A stretch of DNA of 30,933 nucleotides from assembly GCA_038217425.1 (NCBI GenBank), contig JBBQPM010000072.1, positions 1 to 30,933 on the forward strand, given 5' to 3'. Of this stretch, positions 7,285-15,701 are shown piece by piece. The position numbers were made by a program, and so were the translations under genes. Position 1 is the stretch's first letter, and each line of letters begins with the position of its first letter. The notes below the pieces were generated by a model. The model saw only the letters and a list, made by a program, of their open reading frames with translations, was not told where the DNA came from and did no database searches. This DNA is from JAIEPT01 sp038217425. Lineage in GTDB: Bacteria; Planctomycetota; Planctomycetia; Gemmatales; Gemmataceae.

Positions 7285-8031
7285 ATGAACAAGACGATTC
7301 TCTCTGTGCTGGCTCATCCCGACGACGCCGAGTTCCTGTGCGGCGGCACGCTGTTGCGCCTGCGTCAGGAACTTGGCTGGCAGGTTCACATCGCCTCGAT
7401 GACGGCGGGGGATTGCGGCTCGACCGAGCACGGCCCGCGCGAAATCGCCAACCTGCGCCGCGCCGAGGGGCACAACGCCGCCGAGCTGGCAGGCGCGACG
7501 TTTCACTGTCTGGAAGAACTCGATCTGCAAGTCTGCTACAACGAACGAACGCTCGAGAAGGTGACTCGGCTCTTGCGTCTGGTTCGGCCCAGCATCGTCA
7601 TCACGCATAGCCCGGCCTGCTACATGCTCGATCACGAGATGACGAGCACGCTCGCCCGCGCCGCCTGTTTCGCCGCCCCGATCCCCAATTTCCTCGCCGA
7701 CCGCGGCATCGGCGCCCCGCTCGAAAAAATACCGACCTTGTACTACTGCGATCCGCTTGAGGGAAAAGACGCACTGGGCCGTTCCATTCCGCCCGGACTC
7801 TGGATCGACGTCAGTTCGGTCATCGAGCGGAAGTGCGAGATGTTGGCCGCCCACGTCAGCCAGCGCGAATGGCTCTTGCGGCATCACGGCATGGATCATT
7901 ACGTCCATTCGATGCGCGAATGGAGCGCCAAGCGCGGCCAAGAATTGGGCGTGCCGTTTGCCGAGGGTTTTCGACAACACCTGGGGCACAGCTACCCGCA
8001 GGAGGACGTGCTCAAATCGCTCTTGGGTTGA
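7285..8031 (+). CDS. PIG-L (LmbE-like) family deacetylase
   Basis: This cytoplasmic zinc-dependent N-deacetylase has 248 residues, the usual family length. The diagnostic AHPDD motif is at residues 10-14, where His11 and Asp14 should bind zinc and Asp13 act as base. A second site, SPACYMLDHEMTS, holds His117 as the likely third ligand. Family members remove acetyl groups from GlcNAc-type sugars, for example in mycothiol, bacillithiol and glycolipid synthesis; the substrate here cannot be read from sequence. The N-terminus MNKTILSVLAHPDDAEF leaves little doubt about the start. It is transcribed away from the ceramidase-like gene, from a shared 110-nt region, and converges on the SET-domain gene across a hairpin. 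A role in lipid or glycolipid turnover is possible from context but is only inference. Confidence 0.92.
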   Translation: MNKTILSVLAHPDDAEFLCGGTLLRLRQELGWQVHIASMTAGDCGSTEHGPREIANLRRAEGHNAAELAGATFHCLEELDLQVCYNERTLEKVTRLLRLVRPSIVITHSPACYMLDHEMTSTLARAACFAAPIPNFLADRGIGAPLEKIPTLYYCDPLEGKDALGRSIPPGLWIDVSSVIERKCEMLAAHVSQREWLLRHHGMDHYVHSMREWSAKRGQELGVPFAEGFRQHLGHSYPQEDVLKSLLG

Positions 8032-8035
8032 AAGC

Positions 8036-8094
8036 AAAGCCCAGGGACGAATATCCCTGGGAACAATCCCCAAAGATAGCCGTCCCTGGGCTTT
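8036..8094. repeat. Nested inverted repeat between convergent genes
   Basis: The outer arms 8036-8049 and 8081-8094 are perfect 14-bp reverse complements. The core CCCAGGGA (8040-8047) can instead pair with a nearer copy of TCCCTGGG (8054-8061), giving two exclusive folds. It starts 4 nt after the PIG-L stop and ends 6 nt before the SET gene's stop, so it fills the convergent spacer exactly and likely serves as a two-way 3' end. No T-run follows. Confidence 0.75.
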
Positions 8095-8100
8095 CACACG

Positions 8101-8478
8101 CTACTTCACATCGAAGATCATCGGATCCTTCGAATCGGGGAGGTAGTTGTAATTGATGAGGATCTCTTCGCCTTTCTCGATGTCGCGCAACGCCAGATAT
8201 CTGAGCGTCTTCTTGCCGTACTCGTAGCGAGCGTTCGGCTCGTACGAATGGTTGTACAGCGATCCAAAGCCCAAAGAGACGGCGACCGTCTTTTCGCTCC
8301 AGAGGAAGAAATACATGTTGAGATGCTTGTTGTCTCTGCCGTTCACGAAAGTATCCATCGGAAGAAAGAGCAACGGCACCTTCTCGATGGTCGCGCCCTT
8401 CTTGATGGCTTTGCGTGCGTAGACGCCTCGACCTTTTTCCTTGGTAGTACGAACGCGGACGAGATCCGAATGTTGCAT
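8101..8478 (-). CDS. Compact SET-domain protein, probable lysine methyltransferase
   Basis: This 125-residue protein is almost only a SET domain. It has GRGVYA at 16-21 (S-adenosylmethionine-binding start of the fold), a central W-S-x-K-T-V-A-V-S-L-G-F-G-S-L-Y-N-H-S segment, NHSYEPNA at 76-83 (the conserved knot motif), and GEEILINY at 103-110 containing the catalytic Tyr region. No Cys-rich pre- or post-SET segments are present. The family transfers methyl groups to protein lysines. Bacterial single-domain members are known, but their targets are mostly unknown. The ATG at 8478 has an AAAGG site nearby, and a GCTACAAT box lies 51 nt upstream. It is cytoplasmic, with no signal peptide. It converges with the PIG-L gene and is divergent from the kinase gene. 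Confidence 0.9.
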   Translation of the reverse strand: MQHSDLVRVRTTKEKGRGVYARKAIKKGATIEKVPLLFLPMDTFVNGRDNKHLNMYFFLWSEKTVAVSLGFGSLYNHSYEPNARYEYGKKTLRYLALRDIEKGEEILINYNYLPDSKDPMIFDVK

Positions 8479-8838
8479 GACGGCCTTTGCATCCTTTCCT
8501 GGAAGAGACCGGGAGTGAACGACGGCACTATTGTAGCGGGATTCGGCCAGCGTCCCAGATTGCGAAGCTCAATGAACGTAGGCGAGGACGACGATGCGTG
8601 CGAGAAACTCGGTTCATTCGATGCGCTCCCCTTGTCGGGAATGTTTTCTACGTATATAACATTCCGCGCATTGACCGCGGGTTCACGTGGTTGCGCTTAC
8701 TTCCAAAGTACGAGCAGCACCCCGGCTCCCCTACGAGCGGCGAATTTTTCCTTTTCGCTTTCATCCGTCGAAGGACCTCACAGCTCCCGGTCCAAGTATT
8801 ATTTGCGCTCGAAGCCTCGATCCAAATCTGGGTGATTT
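8479..8838. other. Divergent promoter region between SET and kinase genes
   Basis: About 360 nt without a credible gene. The SET side carries GCTACAAT at 8530-8537 on the minus strand. For the kinase I see no clear -35/-10 pair; an AT-rich spot around 8650-8660 (TACGTATATAAC) is a weak candidate. Frames crossing the region lack domain features. Confidence 0.5.
8530..8537 (-). promoter_or_regulatory. Putative -10 element (GCTACAAT) of the SET gene
   Basis: The minus strand reads GCTACAAT, 51 nt before the SET ATG. TACAAT is a five-of-six match to the -10 consensus. No good -35 is visible at the expected spacing. The same octamer precedes the Dabb-domain gene. Confidence 0.45.
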
Positions 8839-10968
8839 ATGAGCGGCCCGTCCGATCGACCCGGAGTTCGCGAGCAACGGCTGCGGGAGCTGCTCGACGC
8901 CTACTTCGAGGCCGAGCAAGCCGGTGTCGCCGCGGACCGATCGGCGCTCCTGTCTCAACATTTGGACTTGGCTGACGACCTGAAGGAGTTCTTCGCTTTC
9001 AAAGAAGGAATGCGCGTCATGCCCCCTCGCTCTCAAGCAACATTTTTTGAGGCGAAGCTCGACGTCGAGCCTCAAAGCTTTAGCGGGTCGCCGGCCTTTC
9101 AACCCGGCGTCGACGTAGGCGATTACACGCTGCATGAACGGATCGGCGGCGGCGGCATGGGGGAGGTCTTCAAGGCGTGGCAGAAGGGCTCCAAAACCTG
9201 GGTCGCCCTCAAGGTGGTCAAATCGACGCGATACATGTCCCCGGCCGAAGTGCGGCGTTTCTATTACGAGATCCAGGCCGTCGCCAAGCTCGATCATCCG
9301 TGTATCGTGAAAATCTATCACGTGAGCGACCACGAGGGGGCCCCTTACTTTACGATGAAGCTCTTTGAGAACGGGAGCCTGAACGACCGCCTCAATCGCT
9401 TCACCGACGACCGCCGCGCCGCGGCACGGCTCCTGGCGGATGTCGCTCGGGCCATCCATCATGCCCACCAGAGGGGCATCTTGCACCGCGACCTGAAGCC
9501 CGCCAACATCCTCTTGGATGCTCAGGACCGGCCCCACGTCGCAGACTTTGGCCTCGCCAAACGCGTTGACGCCGACGCCCCCCGCGAGCCCGAGAGCGAT
9601 GGCAGAACATCGACGGACGTCCCCAATGGAGCCAGGGTCTCCACGGTCAGCGGCGGCGGCGTTTCGACCAACGCCCAGGATGAGCAGGATGACGAGGGCT
9701 TCTCCAGCCCGGATCAATCTGCCGAGACGGTCGCCTTTAACGCACCGCCGAGACCCGCACTGACGGTCGCGGGGACAACGCTTGGGACCGCCGGATATCT
9801 GCCGCCGGAGCAGGTTCACATCGCGGCCAGCGGGGTGAGCACCGCGGCGGACGTGTATGGCCTGGGGGCGGTCTTGTATTGCATTCTGACGGGCCAGCCC
9901 CCCTTTCGTGGGAAGGACCCGAAGGACACGTTGCAACAGGTTCTGGAGATGCCGCCGACGCCCCCGCGCCGCCTGAACGCCCACGTCGAGCCGGCGCTTG
10001 AAGCCGTTTGCTTGAAGTGTCTCCAGAAACTCCCGTCGGATCGCTACTCCTCGGCGGAGGCCGTTGCGCAGGATCTGGAACGCTGGCTTAAGGGCGAGCC
10101 CCCTTTGGCGTGGCGCATGCCGTGGCGCCTGCGCGCCTGGCATGCGGTGCGCCGCCACTTGCTGCTGGGCCTCTTCACGGCGCTGACCGGGTTCGGAATC
10201 GCGGCCGCATTCTTTGTCCTTTACTTTTTTAACCCCGATCGCGTGCCCAACGCCCTGGTGGCCCGGGCGAATCAGGGTCGCGTCGTCCTGATCGGCGACA
10301 AGGGACATCCCGAGTGGTCGCGCTGGGACATCGGCGCCGGCACCGCACTCTTCGGGCACAACCTCGAAAAGCCGTTCTCCTTGACAAGTTTCGAAAAGGC
10401 CCGGCTCGAACTCCTCCCACGAGCCCCCGGCAAGAGCTTCCGATTTTCCGCCGAGATCAAGCACGACGACGTCGGCGAGAACTCCGCCGGCTCGGTCGGA
10501 ATCTACTTCGCGCGCACTCAGAAGCCCTCGAATGAGGGCCTCACGCACTTCTGGTGGGACCTTGCCTTCGCGGACCGCGGCCCCCTGTCAGTCAAGCAGG
10601 ACGGGCCGAACGGGCCAAAGCACGGCGAAGTCCGCCTGACGCCTTGGCGGTATGCCGCAGGTACCGGATACTTCAACAGCCCATCGAATGTCTTTCAGCG
10701 CTTCAATTCCGCCCACGGGAAGTTTGCCGGCTCCGAGTGGCGTCAGCTGGCCGTAACGGTCCGCGCGGATGACGTCGAGTTCTTCTGGGAAGGTGCGTCG
10801 TTCAAGAAAATGACGCACGCCCAGGTTCGAAAGCTTGGAGAAACGTTCGAATCGGGAGGCGAGACGGCCTTTCCCGAGATTGAATTCAACCCCCAAGGAG
10901 CGCTCGGCCTTTACCTTTACAAGGGCACAGCCTCCTTCCGCCAAGTCATCGTCGAGCCTCTCGAGTGA
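8839..10968 (+). CDS. Membrane Ser/Thr protein kinase with extracytoplasmic C-terminal domain
   Basis: A 709-residue Hanks-type kinase. Residues 1-90 are an N-terminal helical region. The kinase domain spans about 95-418, with the Gly-rich loop IGGGGMGEV (102-110), Lys125 in VALKVVK, Glu144, HRDLKPAN (216-223, catalytic Asp218), DFG (236-238) and GTAGYLPPEQ (316-325). All key residues are present, so it should be active. Between DFG and GTAGY lies an unusually long insertion of about 65 residues, rich in Ser, Thr, Asp and Gly. One membrane helix (about 440-464) is followed by an exported domain of about 240 residues with FRFSAEIKHDD, GIYFAR, WRQLAVTVRADDVEFFWEG and GLYLYKG, resembling the beta-sandwich of LamG/DUF1080-like domains; this last match is tentative. 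The next gene starts 31 nt downstream with its own site, suggesting an operon. Confidence 0.92.
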   Translation: MSGPSDRPGVREQRLRELLDAYFEAEQAGVAADRSALLSQHLDLADDLKEFFAFKEGMRVMPPRSQATFFEAKLDVEPQSFSGSPAFQPGVDVGDYTLHERIGGGGMGEVFKAWQKGSKTWVALKVVKSTRYMSPAEVRRFYYEIQAVAKLDHPCIVKIYHVSDHEGAPYFTMKLFENGSLNDRLNRFTDDRRAAARLLADVARAIHHAHQRGILHRDLKPANILLDAQDRPHVADFGLAKRVDADAPREPESDGRTSTDVPNGARVSTVSGGGVSTNAQDEQDDEGFSSPDQSAETVAFNAPPRPALTVAGTTLGTAGYLPPEQVHIAASGVSTAADVYGLGAVLYCILTGQPPFRGKDPKDTLQQVLEMPPTPPRRLNAHVEPALEAVCLKCLQKLPSDRYSSAEAVAQDLERWLKGEPPLAWRMPWRLRAWHAVRRHLLLGLFTALTGFGIAAAFFVLYFFNPDRVPNALVARANQGRVVLIGDKGHPEWSRWDIGAGTALFGHNLEKPFSLTSFEKARLELLPRAPGKSFRFSAEIKHDDVGENSAGSVGIYFARTQKPSNEGLTHFWWDLAFADRGPLSVKQDGPNGPKHGEVRLTPWRYAAGTGYFNSPSNVFQRFNSAHGKFAGSEWRQLAVTVRADDVEFFWEGASFKKMTHAQVRKLGETFESGGETAFPEIEFNPQGALGLYLYKGTASFRQVIVEPLE

Positions 10969-10999
10969 AGAGGCGACGAAACTCCAAAGGAGATTGCCC

Positions 11000-12949
11000 A
11001 TGAGCGAAGCGAAAGTCAAAAAAACCAAGGACCGGGCCCAGAAAACACCTCGCCGAGAACGGCGCGGCGTGGGTGGCCAATCGGAAAACTTCGTGATGTT
11101 TCTTGTCAACACCAACGTCCCGCAGCCGGGAGCGAACGCTCGCGCCGCCCTGTTCCCCAATGGCGGACCATTCACCGCGACTGGCAGCGCCGACGCGGGG
11201 ACCACCATCACGGTTCGGCTCTACCTTCCTGACACCAATCCCATGGAGGGAACCGCCCAGATCGGCTCGGACCAACAATGGACCGTCGCGTTCGGCGGCG
11301 TCACGTCCTTGGCGCCCAACACGCTGCATCGACTGCTCGTCAGGGGTACGAACGGCGCCGGCGAACAGACCGCCCAGGGAATCGCGTTTTTTCAGCAGCC
11401 CGAGCCAGAGCCGCTCGCCCCATCCATCACGTCCCTCAACGCCGACCCGGGGGGCGATCACAACCTAATTCTCACCGGAAACATCACTTCCGGCACGAGC
11501 ACGCCCCTTTCGCCCGGCCAACTCACGGCGTCCGGCGCGTCGTCCTCAGGCTCGATGCCGAATTCCGACGGCACCTTCACCTTTACGACTCCCTCCGACA
11601 GCAGCGCTACCACACAGACCGTGACGTTTACGGCCATAAACAGCGATGGAGCGACGTCGGTCTTCGAGTTCTCCTTCGATCTTGAATTGACGGCGCCGAC
11701 GATTACCAATGTCGACGCGGACACGCCCATGCCGACGAATCACGATTTCACAATCACCGGCACGGCGACTGACGAACCGCTCGGCAGCGGCGTGCGAGGA
11801 GTGACGGCCACGATAACTGCCCCAAACGGAACCTCCACACAGGATCTTGTGCCCGCGGGAACGACATTCAGTCTTCCGCTGACGGCAGCCGGTTTGGGGG
11901 ACGGGACCACAACCGTGACCTTTGAGGCCTTCGATGGCTTCGGGAATAAGTCGGCGGTAGAAACCTTCACAGCCTTCGTCGACACGGTAGCGCCTTTGAT
12001 CTCCGCTTTGACTGCCGACGTCCCCTCTCCCGTGAACCGCAACTTCAATATCGCCGGCACGCTCGATGACCCCAACCCGAGCGGCGGATTGCAGGATCTT
12101 CAGGTGGTTATCACGCGCCAGGGGGGCGCCAGCGTTGGGCCGGTTTCGATCACTCCGAGTCCGCAGTTCACGTTTCCCGTCGATCTTGCGGCACTCCCCG
12201 ATGCCGGCGTCGACGGCGACTACGACGTCCAATTCAAGGCCGCCGACTTGGCGGGCAATGTCTCGCCGGAAGCAACATTTACCTTTACAGTCGATCGATC
12301 GAATCCCACCATCACGGCGCCGACGGCGAACGTTTCCATGCCGACGAACCAGGATTTCACCCTGACCGGCACGGCCAACGACGCGAACGGCGTGCAACGA
12401 GTCAAGGTGACCATTGTCTCGGGAAGCACGACAACCCCTCAGGCCGACGCTGACTTTTCCAGCCCGCCCACATATACCTTCGCCGTCGATGTGACCTCAA
12501 GTTCTCCAACGGTCGGTCAGGGAATTCATACCGTCCAGTTCCAGGCGGTCGACATGGCCGGCAACGAGTCGGACGTCGCTTCGATTGAAGTGACTGTCGA
12601 CACCACTCAGTCAAGCCCGACCTTGTACTTGAATTCCGTGGCCCCCCCGGTGGATTATCTCATCGTCGACTTTGGCGAAGATATGAACAGTGAGGCCGAC
12701 GATTTCCGCAACTACACGGTTTCGGGCCTTACGGGCGTTACGGTCACCGGCGTTCAAATTGTAGGGCCTGGGACCCGACGCATTTTTGCCGTCATCCTCA
12801 GCCGAGTCTTGAACCCGGGAGAGACGGGCACCCTCACCATCGCATCCCCTCCGGTCGCGGACAGGGCGGGTAACCTCGTTGCCGGCGGCCTCCAGAATAT
12901 TGCCTTTTCCGTGGCCGCCAACTTTTTCTCCAGAAGGCAATGTTCCTGA
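11000..12949 (+). CDS. Ig-like repeat protein encoded behind the kinase
   Basis: This 649-residue protein is made of bacterial Ig-like beta-sandwich repeats. Three related units of about 100 residues (about 232-328, 331-432, 435-534) each run P-x-x-[TNP]-x-[DN]-F-x-[IL]-[TA]-G-T-x-x-D at the start and end in V-D-[TR]. The segments before them (40-130, 140-230) look like diverged units. The C-terminal part (about 540-640) resembles an SbsA-type Ig domain (DFGEDMNS, VLNPGETGTLTI, DRAGN). Such proteins are usually surface-exposed, yet no signal peptide or membrane helix is present. The start is instead very basic (KVKKTKDRAQKTPRRERR). The ATG at 11000 is supported by AAAGGAG 8 nt upstream. The upstream part of the longer frame overlaps the kinase gene out of frame and is not real. 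It may be exported by a non-classical route or be a partner of the kinase; both are inference. Confidence 0.85.
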   Translation: MSEAKVKKTKDRAQKTPRRERRGVGGQSENFVMFLVNTNVPQPGANARAALFPNGGPFTATGSADAGTTITVRLYLPDTNPMEGTAQIGSDQQWTVAFGGVTSLAPNTLHRLLVRGTNGAGEQTAQGIAFFQQPEPEPLAPSITSLNADPGGDHNLILTGNITSGTSTPLSPGQLTASGASSSGSMPNSDGTFTFTTPSDSSATTQTVTFTAINSDGATSVFEFSFDLELTAPTITNVDADTPMPTNHDFTITGTATDEPLGSGVRGVTATITAPNGTSTQDLVPAGTTFSLPLTAAGLGDGTTTVTFEAFDGFGNKSAVETFTAFVDTVAPLISALTADVPSPVNRNFNIAGTLDDPNPSGGLQDLQVVITRQGGASVGPVSITPSPQFTFPVDLAALPDAGVDGDYDVQFKAADLAGNVSPEATFTFTVDRSNPTITAPTANVSMPTNQDFTLTGTANDANGVQRVKVTIVSGSTTTPQADADFSSPPTYTFAVDVTSSSPTVGQGIHTVQFQAVDMAGNESDVASIEVTVDTTQSSPTLYLNSVAPPVDYLIVDFGEDMNSEADDFRNYTVSGLTGVTVTGVQIVGPGTRRIFAVILSRVLNPGETGTLTIASPPVADRAGNLVAGGLQNIAFSVAANFFSRRQCS

Positions 12950-13713
12950 GCCCTGGCCACGCCGCGACGCCGATCCGGAATCGCGCTCGATTTCCGCGTC
13001 GGCGATTCCTTCTTCGGACCCGGCCTCAAGAGCGGTTAGCGTTTGTATTGCACATCGGTCACCGCGAGCCGGGTCGCGTCAGCGCCTGGAGTAGAGGGAG
13101 ATTGCAAGTTCTCGATACTCCGGGCGCTGACCCGGCTCGCCAAATGCGCGGTTATGCCGGTCCACGCCAGCGCTTGTTCAATAGCGAATCGACAACCCAA
13201 CTCCCTCTGACATGGACGTTGGGGCTACGGCAATGGGCCAAAATCTCCGCGTGGTCACACCCTGCTTCCTCAAACTGGGTTGCGAGCGCCGGCAGGACCG
13301 ACGCATCAAATCTTATCTACGTTATCAGCCTCAACCACGATTTCCTCGAGAAATGCGGGGTCTAGAGCGGCGGCTTTGCGTTTGCGGGCAATACTCATTT
13401 TCTCCGGATGTCGCGATCCGCCCGCCGGTGAAGGCTCGGCACGCGTGACCCAAGAAGCTGGGCTAACAGCACCCGATCGCCCGTCGCTCCCCGCGTCCTT
13501 GGTCCGGCCGACTCCGTCTACAACTTGCAAACCGTGACGAATTCCCGCATCGAACTTCGCGGCACAGGTCCAGTCGCGACGGCGCCATCTTTTTGGTTCA
13601 CGGCAACCGCGCTATCGATCGCACAAAAGCGACGCCAGCAGCGCGTCGCCTGGAAAACCGCCGCTGGCAGTCTACCAATCTTCGGTGATTTCTCCCCGCA
13701 GGCTGGTTTTTAA
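12950..13713. other. 764-nt gap without a recognisable gene
   Basis: Several frames on both strands cross this stretch, but none shows a domain, signal peptide or ribosome-binding site, and none is longer than about 140 codons. It holds the inverted repeat at 13064-13140 and presumably the promoter for the lipid operon starting at 13714, though no clear -35/-10 pair was seen. It could be the eroded remains of a gene. Confidence 0.5.
13064..13140. repeat. Imperfect inverted repeat (REP-like)
   Basis: The left arm 13064-13093 and right arm 13116-13140 share the core GCGAGCCGGGTC..CAGCGCC.GGAGTA in opposite orientation. The left arm carries a short insertion and one substitution. The loop is 22 nt. 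It lies 115 nt after the Ig-like protein gene's stop. It is unrelated in sequence to the other repeats here but alike in architecture. Confidence 0.7.
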
Positions 13714-14943
13714 ATGCATTTCGCTGTTATCGGCTCCGGCGTCGCCGGCCTTACTGCCGCGTATCTTCTGGCTCAACGCCACCGCGTCACGCTCTTCGAG
13801 GCCGATTCACGCCTCGGCGGGCATACCAACACGCTGCGCGTCCAGGGCCTCGATATCGATACCGGCTTTATCGTCTGCAACGACCGCACCTACCCCAATT
13901 TTCTGAAACTCCTCGCCCGTGTCGGCGTGCCCACGCAGCCGAGCGTCATGAGCTTTAGCATGCAGTGCCAGCGAACCGGTCTCGAATACAACGGCGGCTC
14001 CTTCGCGGGACTCTTTGCCCAGCGGCGCAATCTGCTTCGGCCTCGCTTTTACAAATTGCTTCTGGAAATCCTTCGCTTCAATCGGACCGCTCCCCTGTTG
14101 CTCGACCTGCCAGGCGAGGGGCCCACGCTCGGCGAGTTTCTCGCAGTGGGGAACTATCGCCAGGAGTTCGTCGACCTCTATTTGCTGCCCATGGCGATGG
14201 CGATCTGGTCGGCGCCGCACGAGGCGATGGCGCAATTCCCGGCCAAGTATCTCGTGCGCTTCTTCCAGAATCACGGGCTGCTGAACGCATTCGATCGGCC
14301 GCAATGGCTGACGGTCGCGGGCGGCTCGTACCGCTACATCGACAAGCTCATCGAGCCGTTTCGCGAGGGCGTTCGTCTGGGCGCCGAGGTCGAGTCGATT
14401 CGCCGAGATGGCGAAGGCGTATACGTCAAAGCACGGGGACATGAAGCGGAGCGCTTCGATGCCGTCGTGATCGCGGCCCATGCGGACCAGGCCCTGACGA
14501 TGCTCGCCGACCCCACGCCCGCCGAGCGCGACATCCTCGGCGCCTTCGCCTTTCAGGCCAATGAGGCGGTGTTGCACACCGATACTTCTTTGCTGCCCAG
14601 GAACCGGCGCGCCTGGGCGAGCTGGAACTACTTCGTGCCGAACGTCCCCTCGGCGTCCGCAACTGTTACCTACAACATGAACATTCTGCAATCGCTCAAG
14701 TCGGCCGAGACGTTCTGCGTGACGCTCAACCGCACCGCCGACGTCGATCCGAAGAAGATCCTGCGAAAACTCACGTACCACCATCCGCTCTACAACCGCG
14801 CCGCGGTCGCCGCTCAGCCGCGCTGGCGCGAGATCAACGGACCGCGGACGTACTACTGCGGCGCCTACTGGGGCTTCGGGTTTCACGAGGACGGCGTGAA
14901 GAGTGCGCTCGCGGTCGCCGAGACTCAGGGAATCTCGCTATGA
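13714..14943 (+). CDS. FAD-dependent amine-oxidase-like oxidoreductase (COG2907 type)
   Basis: A 409-residue cytoplasmic flavoprotein. The dinucleotide-binding motif IGSGVAGLTAAYLL starts at residue 6 and ends in the acidic Glu of TLFEADSRLGGHTNT, a classic FAD-binding start. QGLDIDTGFIVCNDRTYPNF and AGGSYRYIDKLIEPF also fit the COG2907 group. That group is repeatedly encoded next to DUF1365 and Cfa-family genes, as here, where the next start overlaps its stop in an ATGA. Members are thought to oxidise or desaturate modified membrane fatty acyl chains; a homologous enzyme set takes part in furan fatty acid formation in Rhodobacter. The precise reaction in this organism is inferred. The start at 13714 gives the glycine motif at its usual position; the preceding nucleotides show no strong ribosome-binding site. 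Confidence 0.9.
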   Translation: MHFAVIGSGVAGLTAAYLLAQRHRVTLFEADSRLGGHTNTLRVQGLDIDTGFIVCNDRTYPNFLKLLARVGVPTQPSVMSFSMQCQRTGLEYNGGSFAGLFAQRRNLLRPRFYKLLLEILRFNRTAPLLLDLPGEGPTLGEFLAVGNYRQEFVDLYLLPMAMAIWSAPHEAMAQFPAKYLVRFFQNHGLLNAFDRPQWLTVAGGSYRYIDKLIEPFREGVRLGAEVESIRRDGEGVYVKARGHEAERFDAVVIAAHADQALTMLADPTPAERDILGAFAFQANEAVLHTDTSLLPRNRRAWASWNYFVPNVPSASATVTYNMNILQSLKSAETFCVTLNRTADVDPKKILRKLTYHHPLYNRAAVAAQPRWREINGPRTYYCGAYWGFGFHEDGVKSALAVAETQGISL

Positions 14944-15701
14944 GCTGGAAGAGCGCCGTCTACGATGGCTGGGTCCGCCATCGCCGATTCGAGCCGACGG
15001 AGCACGCGTTTCGTTACCGGCATTTTCTCTACTACCTGGATCTGGCAGAGTTGCCCGCCCTCTTGCAGGGAACCTGGCTTTGGTCGCACCGGCCATTTGC
15101 GCTGACGTCGTTCCGGCGCAGCGATTTTCTCGGGCCGCGCGCGACGCCGCTTGACGTTGCTGTGCGCGATCTCGTCGAGGCGCACGGTCAGCCGCGGCCG
15201 CGCGGGCCGATTCGCTTGCTGACGCAACTGCGTACGTTCGGCATGATCTTCAACCCCGTGAGCGTCTATTTCTGCTTCGACGAATCAGGCGCCGGCGTGG
15301 ATGCGATCGTCCTGGAAGTGAGCAACACGCCCTGGGGGCAGCGGCATTGTTACGTTCTGCCCCCGTCGGTCGATCTGGCAGCGCGGACATTCGTCGTCGC
15401 CAAGGCCTTTCATGTGTCGCCGTTCCTCGGCATGGATCTCGAATATCGGCTCCGCTTCACGGTGCCGGAGGCTACGCTCGTCGTCCACATGGAATGCGTA
15501 AGACGCGGGCAAACCGTGCTGGACGCCACGCTCACTTTAACGCGCCGGCCGATTTCGACTCGGACGCTCGCAGGCGTCTTTTGCCGATCTCCCGGAATGG
15601 CTCTGCACACTCTGGCACGCATCTACTGGCAAGCGTTTCGGCTCTGGTGGAAGAGCGTCCCATTCATTCCGCATCCCGGCTCCGGAGGTTCCTCGGCATG
15701 A
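14940..15701 (+). CDS. DUF1365 protein (COG3496), lipid-operon partner
   Basis: This 253-residue protein matches DUF1365: SAVYDGWVRHRRFEPTEHAFRYRHFLYYLDL at the start, then LLTQLRTFGMIFNPVSVYFCFD and FVVAKAFHVSPFLGMDLEYR are the family signatures. Its biochemical activity is unknown. It is found almost always between an FAD oxidoreductase and a Cfa-like methyltransferase, so a role in fatty-acyl modification is inferred from context. Its ATG overlaps the upstream stop (14940-14943) and its own stop overlaps the next start (15698-15701). Both overlaps are ATGA, which points to translational coupling and balanced production of three partners. There is no signal peptide; it is probably cytoplasmic or membrane-associated. 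Confidence 0.92.
   Translation: MSWKSAVYDGWVRHRRFEPTEHAFRYRHFLYYLDLAELPALLQGTWLWSHRPFALTSFRRSDFLGPRATPLDVAVRDLVEAHGQPRPRGPIRLLTQLRTFGMIFNPVSVYFCFDESGAGVDAIVLEVSNTPWGQRHCYVLPPSVDLAARTFVVAKAFHVSPFLGMDLEYRLRFTVPEATLVVHMECVRRGQTVLDATLTLTRRPISTRTLAGVFCRSPGMALHTLARIYWQAFRLWWKSVPFIPHPGSGGSSA

Noticed and set aside
8761..10548. Minus-strand frame of 595 codons opposite the kinase
   Set aside because: A high-G+C antisense shadow of a gene with complete kinase motifs; it shows no domain itself.
12950..13713. A hidden gene in the large gap before the lipid operon
   Set aside because: No frame on either strand shows a domain, export signal or ribosome-binding site; only a repeat could be supported.
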